The notes: a model not told the origin generated them from the sequence alone. Shown: positions 5,378 to 12,765, counted from the stretch's first letter. The stretch is 21,056 nucleotides of DNA from DAOUFU01 sp034429275 (GCA_034429275.1 DAOUFU010000062.1:1-21056); one strand, 5' to 3'. A program made the numbers and translations.

Positions 5378-7755
5378 TGACTGACCAACGCACACCTACC
5401 CCCAACCGTTTGATGATTCACCTGGCGCTGGCACTCGGCCTGCTGCTGATCGTCGCCCTGCTGTTGGCGGTCGCCGCGCAGCCCTCCAACCCCACGAGCG
5501 CTCAGGATGATTCCACCCCCACGCCGACCGCGCCACCGCCGCCGCTGGTGGAACTCAACGAAACCATCATCAAACAGGCGACCGTGCTCATCATGCAAAC
5601 CTACCAGTCGGGCCAGGAGTCGATCATCTCGTGCGTGGGGTCCGGCACGCTGGTCAGCGCCGATGGGCTGATCCTCACCAATGCCCACATCGCCCTGCCA
5701 GGCGACACCTGCCGCTCCGACCAGATCGTGATCGCCGTGACCGTGCGGCTCGACGAGCCTCCCATCCCCATCTATTCCGCCTCGATCGTCGATTCCAGCA
5801 CCGGCCTCGATCTTGCCGTGCTGCGCATCGATGGCTACCTCGATGGTCGCCCCGTTGAGCCGGGCACGCTCCAGCTTCCTTTTGTCGAACTTGGCGACTC
5901 CACCGCGCTCAGCCTGGATGACACCATCGCCATCGCGGGCTATCCCGATTTTGGTCGCGAAGCCGTCACGCTCACGCGCGGCACGGTCAACGGGTTCACC
6001 GCCGAGGCCCGCGCCGGTGATCGCGCCTGGATTCGCACCAGCGCCGTGATCCCTGGCACCATGAGCGGCGGCGGTGCGTATAACCGCGACGGCAAGCTGA
6101 TCGGCATCCCCACCATTGCGCCCGCGCGCGTCGGCGGCACGGCGGTGGACTGTCGCGTCATCCAGGATACCAACCTCGACGGTCACGCCAACAACCAGGA
6201 CGGTTGTGTGCCGGTGGGCGGCTTCATCACCGCCCTGCGCCCATCGCGGCTGGCGCGCGGCCTGGTCCGCGCCTCCACCCTCGATATCCGCCAGGGGCCG
6301 TCGTTCACATCGCCCGATTCTGCGCTGCCCGCCCCCACCGGCGAGCCGACCTTCGACCGCTTGTTTTTCACCACCCGCATCAACGAGGCGGGCCAGCCAA
6401 CCAACGTAGTGAACAGCGTCCCGGCAGGCACGACCAGCCTGTACCTGTTCTTTGACTACGCGAATATGTCCGATGGCCTGGTCTATGAGATGCGCGTCAC
6501 CCGCGACAACCTGTCCGATCCCTATCTCAGCCTGCCGCCTGTCACCTGGAGCGGCGGGCAGCGCGGCACCTGGTATATCGGCAGCGCGGGCACAGTGTGG
6601 CCCAACGGAGTCTATTCCTTCCGCCTCTTCATCGAAGGTCGCGAGGTCGGCAGCCGCAGCATCAACATCGGCGGCGGCCCGCAGGAAAACCCCGGCTTCT
6701 CCGATATCGTGTTTGGCCTGCTCGATCCCACCACTGGCGGCCTGGTCGGCACCAGCTACGTGCTGCCCGAAGGCAGCGTCGTGCAGGCGCGCTTCAACTA
6801 CCGCAACATGACCCCCGACACCCAGTGGACCTTCATCTGGTACCTGGAAGATGCCGAGCTGTACCGCGAGACTCTCCCCTGGGACTATGCGACTCTCGGC
6901 CCACAGGGCACACACAGCATCTCCGCCACCACCGATTTTTACCCCGGCCAGTATCGCCTCGCCCTTTACGTGGGCGATCTGCTGCGCGCCACTGCGGACT
7001 TTGTGATCGCGGGCGGGGCGCGCTCCAACCGGACCCAGGTCTTCCCACCCGCCGCCGGAACCGAAGAAAACACCGAAGGCCCGGTCTTCCGGTGGTCCAG
7101 CGACATTGCGAGCGGCCAGCCTGCTGGCGTGGTCCGCAGCGATTTTCCCGCGGGCACTTCCAGCCTTTACGCCTTCTTCAACTGGCGGCTGCTCGCCCCC
7201 GGCACACTGTGGACCTACCGCTGGACCATCGACGGTGACACGTTGATTGAAGTCACCTCGCCCTGGAATGCCCCTCCCAATGGCGAGAATTTTTACCTCA
7301 GCCTCACCAGCCAGGACTCCTTGCCCGATGGCACCTATGGCCTGTCCGTCAGCATCGCCAATGTGACGCTGGAAACGACCAGCGCCCGCGTGGGACTCGG
7401 CCAGCTTCCGGTAGATGCCTTCGCCAGTGCCGAAGGGGTGCAGATCGCGGGCCGTATCATCGACGCCGACACCGGAGAGGGCATCCCAGGCGCGCTGTTC
7501 ATCGTGCTCGAAGCCGAATACAGCGTCGAAGACTTCTTGTGGAACAATGCCCAGGTGTTGGATTATGCCCTGGCCGACAGCAGCGGGTTTTTCCAGTTGA
7601 GCAGGCTGCTCCAGCGCGGAACGCGCGCTTCCCCCCTGCTCTACAGCGTCCTGGTCCGCGCCGAGGGATATTTGCCGGTCACCGCCGATGGCATCATCGT
7701 CTCCGACGCCACCCGCAGCCCGATCGAGCTAACCATCAAGATGAGCCGCAGTTAG
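5377..7755 (+). CDS. S1C (HtrA/DegP-like) trypsin-fold serine protease with three beta-domain repeats and a C-terminal carboxypeptidase-regulatory-like domain
   Basis: A 792-residue extracytoplasmic protease. Residues 12-33 are a hydrophobic signal or anchor, followed by a Pro/Thr-rich linker (44-56). The protease domain spans about 60-295, with the triad His104 (in TNAH), Asp145 (in GLDLAVL) and Ser230 (in TMSGGG). No PDZ domain is evident. An EF-hand-like loop, DTNLDGHANNQD (264-275), is flanked by Cys259 and Cys277. Three related repeats of about 105 residues follow (324-433, 441-547, 569-676). They share a [VLF]P[AE]G-T/S-S-x-x-x-x-F-x-Y/W block and a closing P-x-G-x-Y strand. Residues 687-788 look like a CarboxypepD_reg domain (AGRIIDADTGEGIPGA). 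The stop of the anchored-protein gene overlaps this start. The catalytic residues suggest an active enzyme; its substrate is unknown. Confidence 0.85.
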   Translation: MTDQRTPTPNRLMIHLALALGLLLIVALLLAVAAQPSNPTSAQDDSTPTPTAPPPPLVELNETIIKQATVLIMQTYQSGQESIISCVGSGTLVSADGLILTNAHIALPGDTCRSDQIVIAVTVRLDEPPIPIYSASIVDSSTGLDLAVLRIDGYLDGRPVEPGTLQLPFVELGDSTALSLDDTIAIAGYPDFGREAVTLTRGTVNGFTAEARAGDRAWIRTSAVIPGTMSGGGAYNRDGKLIGIPTIAPARVGGTAVDCRVIQDTNLDGHANNQDGCVPVGGFITALRPSRLARGLVRASTLDIRQGPSFTSPDSALPAPTGEPTFDRLFFTTRINEAGQPTNVVNSVPAGTTSLYLFFDYANMSDGLVYEMRVTRDNLSDPYLSLPPVTWSGGQRGTWYIGSAGTVWPNGVYSFRLFIEGREVGSRSINIGGGPQENPGFSDIVFGLLDPTTGGLVGTSYVLPEGSVVQARFNYRNMTPDTQWTFIWYLEDAELYRETLPWDYATLGPQGTHSISATTDFYPGQYRLALYVGDLLRATADFVIAGGARSNRTQVFPPAAGTEENTEGPVFRWSSDIASGQPAGVVRSDFPAGTSSLYAFFNWRLLAPGTLWTYRWTIDGDTLIEVTSPWNAPPNGENFYLSLTSQDSLPDGTYGLSVSIANVTLETTSARVGLGQLPVDAFASAEGVQIAGRIIDADTGEGIPGALFIVLEAEYSVEDFLWNNAQVLDYALADSSGFFQLSRLLQRGTRASPLLYSVLVRAEGYLPVTADGIIVSDATRSPIELTIKMSRS
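6346..7404 (+). repeat. Three degenerate internal protein repeats (about 105 residues each) in the protease gene
   Basis: Residues 324-433, 441-547 and 569-676 of the protease align by eye. Each has an opening strand, then VPAGTTSLYLFFDY, LPEGSVVQARFNY or FPAGTSSLYAFFNW. A Trp- or Tyr-rich middle follows (WTFIWYLEDAEL against WTYRWTIDGDTL in the last two), and the end is P-(N/x)-G-x-Y followed by a beta strand. The repeats are diverged at the DNA level. They probably form beta-sandwich domains that present or position substrate. Confidence 0.6.
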
Positions 7756-7761
7756 CGATCC

Positions 7762-7797
7762 GGTGTGCCGGGCGGCATGGGTCTTGTCCGGCACACC
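7762..7797 (+). terminator. Perfect 10-bp hairpin after the protease gene
   Basis: GGTGTGCCGG (7762-7771) pairs with CCGGCACACC (7788-7797) across a 16-base loop. It begins 7 bases after the stop codon. No T-tract follows, so it may be a Rho-type or RNA-stabilising hairpin and not a classic intrinsic terminator. Confidence 0.55.
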
Positions 7798-7839
7798 CCA
7801 TATTGCCGTTAAAGAGCTTCTTAATTTCTGCACTTGAAG

Positions 7840-7845
7840 TATAAT
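7840..7845 (+). promoter_or_regulatory. Candidate -10 element (TATAAT) upstream of the FHA regulator
   Basis: A perfect TATAAT sits in an AT-rich island of otherwise GC-rich DNA, about 92 bases before the chosen ATG. The hexamer 16-18 bases upstream is poor (TTCTTA or CTTCTT), so the promoter may be weak or activator-dependent. Confidence 0.42.
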
Positions 7846-7936
7846 TGTCAACAAATAGGAACCATGTGATGTCTCGTGCGCTATGATTACCGTGCGCCTG
7901 CATCCGGCGCGCAGCCTGTGCCAAGGAAAAGTGATC

Positions 7937-8599
7937 ATGTCCAGTGCAGTCGATAAACCGGTGCTGATTATTCACGAAGGCGAAAAAGCGGGTCAGCGGT
8001 GGACCATTCTTCAAGATGAATTAGTGATCGGGCGCGGCAGCGAATGCGATCTCGTCCTGCCGGAACGCCAGGTGTCGCGCGAGCATATCCGCATCTTTCG
8101 CGAGGGCGATACCTACTATGTCCAGGACCTCGATAGCAAAAACGGCACGTGGATCAACGGCAAACAGTTACAGTCGGCTACCGTGGCCCTGCGCGATGGC
8201 GATGAGATCCACCTGGCCATGGCCGTTAAGATGACCTATGTCGGCTCCGAGGCAACGGCCCCGCTGCTGCTTGACGAGAGTCCGCATACCCTGGGCCGCC
8301 TGCACATCCACCAGGACTCGCGCCGCGTCTTTATCGAAGATGTCGAGGTCGATCCGCCGCTCAGCCTGCCCCAATATCGCCTGCTGGAACTGCTGTACGA
8401 AAGCGCCGGAGCAGTCCGCACCCGCGATGAGGTGGTCGAAGCCGTCTGGCCCGAAGCCATCGGCGAAGGCGTCAGCGAGCAGGCCATCGATGCCCTGGTG
8501 CGCCGCCTGCGCGACCGCCTGGCCGAAGTCGATCCGCATCACCAGTACATTGTGACAGTGCGCGGTCACGGCTTCCGGCTCGATAACCCACCGGCATGA
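7937..8599 (+). CDS. FHA-domain winged-helix transcriptional regulator
   Basis: A 220-residue cytoplasmic protein that joins a phosphothreonine-binding FHA domain (about residues 8-102) to an OmpR/PhoB-type winged-helix DNA-binding domain (about 118-217). FHA landmarks are IGRGSECDLVLP (31-42), VSREH (47-51) and DSKNGTWING (66-75), so the Gly-Arg, Ser, His and Asn-Gly positions are all present. The winged helix has LSLPQYRLLELLYESAGAVRTR, then EQAIDALVRRLRDRL as recognition helix and YIVTVRGHGFRL as wing. There is no receiver domain, so control is probably by binding a Thr-phosphorylated partner of a Ser/Thr kinase, none of which is in this window. I chose the ATG at 7937 because AAGGAAAAG ends 5 bases upstream. 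An in-frame ATG at 7883 would add 18 residues but lacks a good ribosome site of its own. The order FHA-then-wHTH is the reverse of mycobacterial EmbR. Confidence 0.88.
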   Translation: MSSAVDKPVLIIHEGEKAGQRWTILQDELVIGRGSECDLVLPERQVSREHIRIFREGDTYYVQDLDSKNGTWINGKQLQSATVALRDGDEIHLAMAVKMTYVGSEATAPLLLDESPHTLGRLHIHQDSRRVFIEDVEVDPPLSLPQYRLLELLYESAGAVRTRDEVVEAVWPEAIGEGVSEQAIDALVRRLRDRLAEVDPHHQYIVTVRGHGFRLDNPPA

Positions 8600-8605
8600 T
8601 CTATC

Positions 8606-8648
8606 CCGCAGGGGTGGCCCGACCGTGTAGCTCGGCCCACCCCTGCGG
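8606..8648 (+). terminator. Strong GC-rich hairpin after the FHA regulator gene
   Basis: CCGCAGGGGTGG (8606-8617) pairs perfectly with CCACCCCTGCGG (8637-8648). After one mismatch the stem extends by CCGA/TCGG. It lies 6 bases past the stop. A T-tract is missing, as in the other plus-strand hairpin at 7762. Confidence 0.6.
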
Positions 8649-8753
8649 CTGCCCGGCTCGCTCCACCTTCCCCGGCAGGTGATCATTTCCTCCGCCAGTT
8701 GCGTATAATTCCTCGCGGCTGGTGTCCTGCTCGCTGACGGGTGATCTTGCCCC

Positions 8754-8782
8754 TTGCCGAAGGCCGCCGCCTGGACGATAAT
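8754..8782 (+). promoter_or_regulatory. Candidate upstream promoter of the ABC exporter operon
   Basis: TTGCCG (8754-8759), a 17-base spacer and GATAAT (8777-8782) form a reasonable sigma70-type promoter. A separate TATAAT at 8704-8709 lacks a good -35. This element lies 66 bases upstream of the stronger promoter at 8820, so the operon may have two start points. Confidence 0.4.
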
Positions 8783-8796
8783 GGACTGTTCGCGCC

Positions 8797-8843
8797 ATCA
8801 CACTTCACTTGTCGTTTGTGTGACAATGCCCTGAAAGTGTGAT
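8797..8843. promoter_or_regulatory. Candidate operator: inverted repeat ATCACACTT / AAGTGTGAT around the promoter
   Basis: ATCACACTT (8797-8805) and its exact reverse complement AAGTGTGAT (8835-8843) flank the -35. The second arm fills the end of the promoter spacer. A further direct copy of the core, GTGTGACA (8818-8825), overlaps the -35, and GTGTGATA recurs at 8837-8844. The three GTGTGA cores are spaced 20 and 19 bases apart. This placement suits a repressor site; which protein binds is unknown. Confidence 0.45.
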
Positions 8844-8848
8844 ATACT
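8820..8848 (+). promoter_or_regulatory. Main sigma70-type promoter of the ABC exporter operon
   Basis: GTGACA (8820-8825, five of six consensus bases), a 17-base spacer and TATACT (8843-8848) give a well-spaced promoter. Transcription should begin near 8855, about 54 bases before the ATG at 8909. The -35 and the spacer are embedded in repeated GTGTGA elements, listed separately. Confidence 0.7.
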
Positions 8849-8908
8849 ACCACAATCGAACATTAGTTCTCACTCCCTCGCCCGCACTCATGAAAGGAGC
8901 CGTTGCCC

Positions 8909-10732
8909 ATGGCCTCCCAAGCCAAGAGTGAGTTCACCGTCGCCGATGCCTACACCTACTCCACGGCCAACCCCCGGCTCTGGATCGCATCGCACATGTG
9001 GCGGTACAAGTGGTTGTTTATCTTTGCCGTCCTGCTCAGCACGGCGGACTTTGTCCTCTATTCGCAGGTCCCGGTGCTCACCGGGCGCGCTGCCGACCAG
9101 ATTCTCCGGGGCGTCTCCGAGCGCGCCATCTTGATGACCGGCATCGCCGTCCTCGTCGTGATGGTGCTCGACAGCCTGGTGTTCTGGTCCAGCTCGCTGC
9201 TGATCGAAACCCTGGCCCAGCGTATGGAGCGCGACTCCCGCCAGGAGCTGTATATCAGCCTGCTGGGCAAAAGTCAGACCTTCCACGACCGCCAGCGTGT
9301 GGGCGACATCATGGCCCGCGCCACCGACGACGTGCGTCAGCTAAACGCCATGCTCAGCCCCGGCTTCCGCTTCATCTACGAGACCGTGCTGGGCATCGTG
9401 GTTCCGCTGCTGTTCATCGGCCTGCTGCGCGTAGACCTGCTGCTGGTCCCGGTGCTGTTTGTCGTCGCCTATGTCATCGCCGTGCGCCGCTATGTTCGCC
9501 GCCTCGATCCGGTCATGAAGAGCCAGCGCGAGCAGTTCGGCAAGCTCAACACCGGCCTGGAAGAAGCGCTCTCCGGCATCGAGGTCCTCAAGGCCAGCGT
9601 CCAGGAGTCCTACGAACGCGGGCGCTTCCGCAAAAATGCGCGCCTCTACCGCGATTATTTTGTCAAGCAGGGCCAGATCGAAGCCCGGTACCTGCCGCTG
9701 CTGCTGTTCGCCGTCGCGCTCGGCCTGACCTTCCTACACGCCATGATCCTCTACGATCGCGGCTCGATCGGGATTCCCCAGATCATCACCCTCATGGGCC
9801 TGATGAACGTCCTGCGCTTCCCGGTCTTCATCTCGATCTTCTCGTTCTCGCTGGTCTCGCTGGGTGTCGCCAGCGCCGATCGCCTGCTGAAGATCATCCG
9901 CGCCAAAACGGAACTGGACGAGAATATCAGCGGCTACAGCGCCCCCGTCCAGGGTAACATCACCTTCGAGAACGTCTCGTTCAAATACGAAGGAAACGAT
10001 CAGCCGGTGCTGGAGAATGTCTCGTTCAGCGTGCACGCCGGGCAGACTGTCGCCATCGTCGGCCAGACCGGCTCCGGCAAGAGCACGCTCGCCCTGCTGA
10101 TCAACCGCACCTACGACGCCACCTCTGGCCGCATCCTGATCGATGGCATCGACGTGCGCGAATGGAATCTCGACCGCCTGCGCGCGCAGATCTCCAAGAT
10201 CGAGCAGGATGTCTTCCTGTTCTCGCGCTCAGTGGCCGAAAACATCGCCTTTGGCGCGCCCGACACGCCCCAGGAACAGATCGAGCAGGCCGCCCGCGAA
10301 GCGCAGGCGCACGACTTCATCATGACGTTCAGCGAAGGCTACCAGACCAAAGTCGGCGAGCGTGGAGTGACGCTCTCCGGCGGTCAGCGCCAGCGGATCG
10401 CCCTGGCCCGCGCCTTCCTCAGCGACCCGCGCATCCTGATCCTGGATGACTCCACCAGCGCCATCGACAGCGCGACCGAGGATGAGATCCAGAAGGCCAT
10501 TCGCCGTGCCCAGCAGTGCCGCACCACCCTGCTGATCACGCACCGCATGTCACAAATCCGTTGGGCCGATCTGATCCTGGTGCTCGATCACGGCCATCTC
10601 GTCGCCGCAGGCTCGCACGATGTCTTGCTGCGCACATCGCCGCACTACCGGCGCATCTTCGCCCGCTACGAAGTCGATCTGCCGCCGCTCGAAGAAGCAG
10701 AAGAGCCTGCCGCCATCTCTGCGGACCGTTAA
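8909..10732 (+). CDS. ABC exporter half-transporter (membrane domain plus ATPase), degenerate-site subunit
   Basis: A 607-residue type IV (MsbA/LmrA-like) half-transporter. Six membrane helices lie within about residues 33-320, with the ATPase from about 345. The ATPase shows Walker A GQTGSGKST (385-393), a Q-loop glutamine at 433 (IEQD), signature LSGGQ (489-493), Walker B ILILDD with Asp513, and the switch histidine at 545 (THR). The catalytic position after Walker B is Asp514 instead of Glu, marking this subunit's own site as non-canonical. I chose the ATG at 8909, with AGGAG 9 bases upstream; a TTG two codons earlier is too close. The stop overlaps the ribosome site of the partner gene 12 bases downstream, so the two are co-translated. 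Export substrate is unknown (lipid, drug or peptide). Confidence 0.9.
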   Translation: MASQAKSEFTVADAYTYSTANPRLWIASHMWRYKWLFIFAVLLSTADFVLYSQVPVLTGRAADQILRGVSERAILMTGIAVLVVMVLDSLVFWSSSLLIETLAQRMERDSRQELYISLLGKSQTFHDRQRVGDIMARATDDVRQLNAMLSPGFRFIYETVLGIVVPLLFIGLLRVDLLLVPVLFVVAYVIAVRRYVRRLDPVMKSQREQFGKLNTGLEEALSGIEVLKASVQESYERGRFRKNARLYRDYFVKQGQIEARYLPLLLFAVALGLTFLHAMILYDRGSIGIPQIITLMGLMNVLRFPVFISIFSFSLVSLGVASADRLLKIIRAKTELDENISGYSAPVQGNITFENVSFKYEGNDQPVLENVSFSVHAGQTVAIVGQTGSGKSTLALLINRTYDATSGRILIDGIDVREWNLDRLRAQISKIEQDVFLFSRSVAENIAFGAPDTPQEQIEQAAREAQAHDFIMTFSEGYQTKVGERGVTLSGGQRQRIALARAFLSDPRILILDDSTSAIDSATEDEIQKAIRRAQQCRTTLLITHRMSQIRWADLILVLDHGHLVAAGSHDVLLRTSPHYRRIFARYEVDLPPLEEAEEPAAISADR

Positions 10733-10744
10733 GGAGACAACCTG

Positions 10745-12583
10745 ATGGGTTTCATCATGGACGGCCTCGACGCCGAAGAATACGACCGCAAATATTCGGA
10801 CCGCGAGTTGGTCCGCCGCATCGTAACCTACTTTCGCCCCCAGCTCAAACGAATGCTGGTGGTCGCGTCGATGATCACACTCTCGACCCTGGCCAACACC
10901 GGCCTGCCGATCTTCATCTCGCGCAGCATCGACCGCTTGCAGAACGACAGCTCGGCGCAGACTCTGCTCGGCATCACTGTGGTGATCATCCTGTTCGGCA
11001 GCCTGGGGTGGGTGTTCAATGCCATCCGCCGCAGCCTCTCCGCGCAGGCGGTGGGTAACGTGGTCCTCGCCCTGCGCGAAGACGCCTTCGACGCCGTGCT
11101 CAAGCGCGACCTGTCCTTCTACGACTCGATCCCGTCAGGCAAGATCGTCAGCCGCGTCACGTCCGATACGCAGGCATTCTCGCAGGTGGTGGACCTCCCC
11201 ATCGAGTTGATCGGCCAGGTCCTGCTCATCGTCTTCTTGATCGGCTACCTGTTCAGCGTAGACGCCCAGCTAACCTTGATCGTTCTGGGCATCGCTCCGA
11301 TCATCATCGCGGTCGCGCTCAGCTTCCGCAAAGTCGCGCGTAATGCCGTCACCCAGTCGCGGCGCGTTCATGCTGAGGTCGGCGCGCACATCCAGGAGAC
11401 GGTCAGCGGCATCGGCGTGGCGAAGGCCGTCCGCCAGGAGCACACCATCTACGACGAGTTCCAGGCGGTCAACGCCCAGTCTTACCGCATCAACCTGCGC
11501 ACCGGTTACGTGTTCAGCTCCATCTTCCCGATTCTGAACCTCGTCTCCGGCATCGGCACGGCGGTGATGGTCTACACCGGCGGCGTGACTGCGCTGCGCG
11601 GCCACCTGACCGCCGGTGAGTGGTACCTGTTCATTCAGGGGCTGGCCATGTTCTGGTTCCCGCTCACCAGCATCGCCTCGTTCTGGAGCCAGTTCCAGTT
11701 GGGCCTGGCAGCGGGTGAACGCGTCTTCGCCTTGATCGACGCCGACCCCAAAGTGATCCAGACCGGCGACGCCGAAGTCGAACAAATCTTGGGGGAGATC
11801 ACCTTCGAGCACGTCGATTTCAGCTACAACGAGGAAGAGTCCGTGCTCAAGGACTTCAACCTGCACATTCGCGCAGGCGAGACCGTCGCCCTGGTCGGCC
11901 ATACCGGATCGGGCAAGTCGAGCATCGCCCGCCTGATCGCCCGCTTCTACGAGTTCCAGGGCGGGCGTATCCTGGTCGATGGGCACGACATTCGCAGCAT
12001 GAATCTGCAAAGCTACCGCCAGCATCTCGGCATCGTCACCCAAACGCCGTTCCTGTTCGATGGCACCATCGCCGACAACATCCGCTACGGCTGCCAGGAT
12101 GCCCCCCTGGACGATGTCATCAGCGTGGCGCGGCAGGTCGGCGGTGGCGACTGGCTCGACAGCCTGCCCAACGGTCTCGATACCGAGGTTGGCGAACGCG
12201 GCAGCAGTCTCTCAATGGGCCAGCGCCAGTTGGTCGCCCTGGCGCGCGTCCTGCTCCAGGACCCGTCGATCTTCATCCTCGACGAGGCCACCGCCAACGT
12301 CGATCCGCTGACCGAAACCCTCATCCAGGAAGGACTGGAAGAGGTCATGAAGCGCCGCACCTCAATCGTGATCGCCCACCGCCTGAGCACCATTAAGCAC
12401 GCCGACCGGATCATCGTGCTGCGCCAGGGCGAAATCATCGAGGAAGGCAATCACGATGCACTGCTGGCCCAAAACGGCTACTACGCGGAGCTGTCCAACA
12501 CCTACTTCCGCCACCAGAGCCTGGACTACATCGAGAACGCCCCGGCGCTGCTGACCGAGCCGCCCGCCGAGGCCGCCCGCTAA
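10745..12583 (+). CDS. ABC exporter half-transporter, canonical-catalytic-site partner
   Basis: A 612-residue type IV half-transporter with six membrane helices (about residues 34-320) and an ATPase domain from about 350. Motifs are Walker A GHTGSGKSS (385-393), Q-loop Gln433, signature LSMGQ (489-493), Walker B IFILDE with catalytic Glu514, and switch His545 (AHR). The signature's third residue is Met instead of Gly. The degenerate signature here and the Asp514 of the upstream subunit would meet in the same composite ATP site. The other site, made of this subunit's Walker motifs and the partner's LSGGQ, would be canonical. This is the arrangement of heterodimeric exporters such as TM287/288 and BmrCD. 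AAGGAG lies 8 bases before the ATG. The gene ends before a double hairpin terminator. Confidence 0.92.
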   Translation: MGFIMDGLDAEEYDRKYSDRELVRRIVTYFRPQLKRMLVVASMITLSTLANTGLPIFISRSIDRLQNDSSAQTLLGITVVIILFGSLGWVFNAIRRSLSAQAVGNVVLALREDAFDAVLKRDLSFYDSIPSGKIVSRVTSDTQAFSQVVDLPIELIGQVLLIVFLIGYLFSVDAQLTLIVLGIAPIIIAVALSFRKVARNAVTQSRRVHAEVGAHIQETVSGIGVAKAVRQEHTIYDEFQAVNAQSYRINLRTGYVFSSIFPILNLVSGIGTAVMVYTGGVTALRGHLTAGEWYLFIQGLAMFWFPLTSIASFWSQFQLGLAAGERVFALIDADPKVIQTGDAEVEQILGEITFEHVDFSYNEEESVLKDFNLHIRAGETVALVGHTGSGKSSIARLIARFYEFQGGRILVDGHDIRSMNLQSYRQHLGIVTQTPFLFDGTIADNIRYGCQDAPLDDVISVARQVGGGDWLDSLPNGLDTEVGERGSSLSMGQRQLVALARVLLQDPSIFILDEATANVDPLTETLIQEGLEEVMKRRTSIVIAHRLSTIKHADRIIVLRQGEIIEEGNHDALLAQNGYYAELSNTYFRHQSLDYIENAPALLTEPPAEAAR

Positions 12584-12587
12584 GCGG

Positions 12588-12606
12588 GCGCGCTCGCTGA
12601 GCGCGC
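12588..12606 (+). terminator. First hairpin of a tandem terminator after the ABC exporter operon
   Basis: GCGCGCTC (12588-12595), loop GCT and GAGCGCGC (12599-12606) form a perfect 8-bp hairpin starting 4 bases after the stop. No T-tract follows. It probably assists the stronger terminator just downstream. Confidence 0.45.
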
Positions 12607-12632
12607 GTGCCTTCCGCCATCGGGTCTGCTGC

Positions 12633-12670
12633 GAGGGCGGGGTCTTCGGACTCCGCCCTCGTTTGTTTTT
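12633..12670 (+). terminator. Rho-independent terminator of the ABC exporter operon
   Basis: GAGGGCGGGGTC (12633-12644) pairs with GACTCCGCCCTC (12649-12660) with a single G-U pair around a TTCG tetraloop. The stem is followed directly by GTTTGTTTTT (12661-12670). This is the clearest intrinsic terminator on the plus strand. Confidence 0.93.
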
Positions 12671-12683
12671 CGGCAAAATTCCT

Positions 12684-12712
12684 TTATGGAATGGTGCAGA
12701 ATGCGGTATGCT
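12684..12712 (+). promoter_or_regulatory. Weak candidate promoter for the GH3 glucosidase gene
   Basis: TATGCT (12707-12712) resembles a -10 element and lies 54 bases before the ATG. The hexamer 17 bases upstream (TTATGG) is poor. Because a strong terminator precedes it, some promoter must exist in this interval. Confidence 0.3.
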
Positions 12713-12765
12713 TAGGGCAATCCTATTCTTTTGCGCCTGTTCGAGAAGCCACCAGGAAAAAATTC

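Noticed and set aside
5335..6915. 526-codon open frame antisense to the protease gene
   Set aside because: Its translation is Gly/Ala/Asp/His-rich without motifs, while the plus-strand frame has a serine-protease triad and recognisable repeats.
8818..8842. Possible CRP/FNR site because of the TGTGA words
   Set aside because: The required TGTGA-N6-TCACA inverted pair is absent; the TGTGA words here are direct repeats 19 bases apart, with the inverted copy much farther off.
11270..12043. Antisense open frame inside the second ABC exporter gene
   Set aside because: Shadow frame without family signal.
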